This document shows positions 29,979 to 30,475 of a stretch of DNA of 30,475 nucleotides, piece after piece. The notes below the pieces were generated by a model. The model saw only the letters and a list, made by a program, of their open reading frames with translations, made no database searches and was not told the DNA's origin. Origin of the DNA: Cladosporium sp. IMV 00045 (Eukaryota; Ascomycota; Dothideomycetes; Cladosporiales; Cladosporiaceae); assembly GCA_001931905.2 (NCBI GenBank), contig MSJI02000170.1, positions 1 through 30,475 of the forward strand. The letters run 5' to 3'. The position numbers and the translations under genes are program-made. Every line of letters starts with the position of its first letter. The first letter of the stretch is position 1.

Positions 29979-30475
29979 GGATGGACGTTAGTCGAGTTTG
30001 CGCATGGGATCAGACTTCCGAGCCAGGTCCCGGAAAACACCATAATAACTCCCGCTCAGCGGTTGCATTCACCCGCAGCCGCTTACACCTCTGGGCCACG
30101 ATCCTTGCATGAAGCCGTTCTCGTCCCAAGCGGAGGTTTGTGAGACACGGAATCTTCCCTGCACCCGAGCCTCATCTCCGGTACGCAAAGAGCGGCTGAA
30201 ATTTGCATGCTAATTTAGACGGTATTGTCATTCTGATGAGAGGTAGCTAACTGCCGTATCAATACAGAGGTATCCTGCGTCGCCTTGCAATTTCGTCGGC
30301 CAACAAGGCCAAAAAAGCGGACATCTGCTCTTTTCCAAGTCCATGATTTGCTCAATGTTCCAAAATTCTTTGCATACCTGTGCTGTATAGCAAAGGGAAT
30401 ATGAAGGACGTTATCAGCGGAAAGACTTTCAGTAGCCAACTGCAACTCTCCCCACCCCGTTGAAGCAAAGATGCA
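29979..30475. other. 5' flank of LINE 3 / window end
   Basis: No gene recognised. Part may be the degraded 5' region of the retroelement. Open stretches (e.g. 30215-30445 minus) show no motif. Confidence 0.4.

Noticed and set aside
29973..30110. 9-bp inverted repeat TGCAAGGAT / ATCCTTGCA flanking the 5' end of LINE 3
   Set aside because: Short, 120 bp apart, no matching structure at the element's 3' end; likely chance.

Overview
The window looks like a piece of a filamentous ascomycete (Pezizomycotina) genome, probably an accessory, repeat-rich region. The evidence is short introns of about 45-90 nt with GT..CTAAC/CTGAC..AG signals, a HET-domain gene, an SRPK-type kinase, a HeLo-type fungal kinase remnant, OrsD-like zinc fingers, telomere-linked-type RecQ helicase pieces and Tad/I-like LINE retrotransposons. 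I cannot name the species. No tRNA, rRNA, CRISPR array or telomeric repeat was seen.

Layout. (1) 1-1281: 3' part of an ABCG transporter, cut off by a LINE (1214-3925, minus strand) whose poly(A) tail now forms the gene's 3' end. (2) 4247-6100: a HET-domain gene with two in-frame stops before its last conserved block. (3) 6134-9742 (minus): copy 1 of a protein with two C2H2 fingers (OrsD/DUF3505-like) and a C-terminal tyrosine-recombinase-like domain; two perfect copies of a 17-bp palindrome lie upstream. (4) 10264-10717 (minus): a small two-exon gene of unknown function with a TATA box. (5) 11191-12740: a decayed LINE. (6) 12829-15783 (minus): copy 2 of the finger/recombinase family, broken by stops and frameshifts and missing recombinase box II. 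(7) 16152-16605 (minus): a probable small two-exon gene. (8) 16838-18378: an apparently intact five-exon SRPK-like kinase. (9) About 18.85-21.42 kb (minus): copy 3 of the family, a mosaic of its zinc-finger half, an HNH-nuclease-like fragment and a RecQ helicase fragment. (10) 21647-22517: a two-exon GNAT-like gene, divergent from copy 3. (11) 23706-24008: a HeLo-type kinase fragment beside a (CA)n tract. (12) 25011-29978 (minus): a near full-length decayed LINE (ORF1 gag, ORF2 endonuclease/RT/RNase H/zinc knuckle) ending in a (GAT)13 tract.

Interpretation. Three same-strand copies of one gene family within about 15 kb, in progressive decay, are the main structure. Their architecture (zinc fingers, then a recombinase-like fold, with RecQ helicase pieces beside copy 3) suggests a selfish or subtelomeric recombinase/helicase element. 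The recombinase assignment rests on motif order and spacing read by eye. The apparently functional host genes are the kinase, the GNAT-like gene, the small gene at 10.3-10.7 kb and possibly the HET gene.
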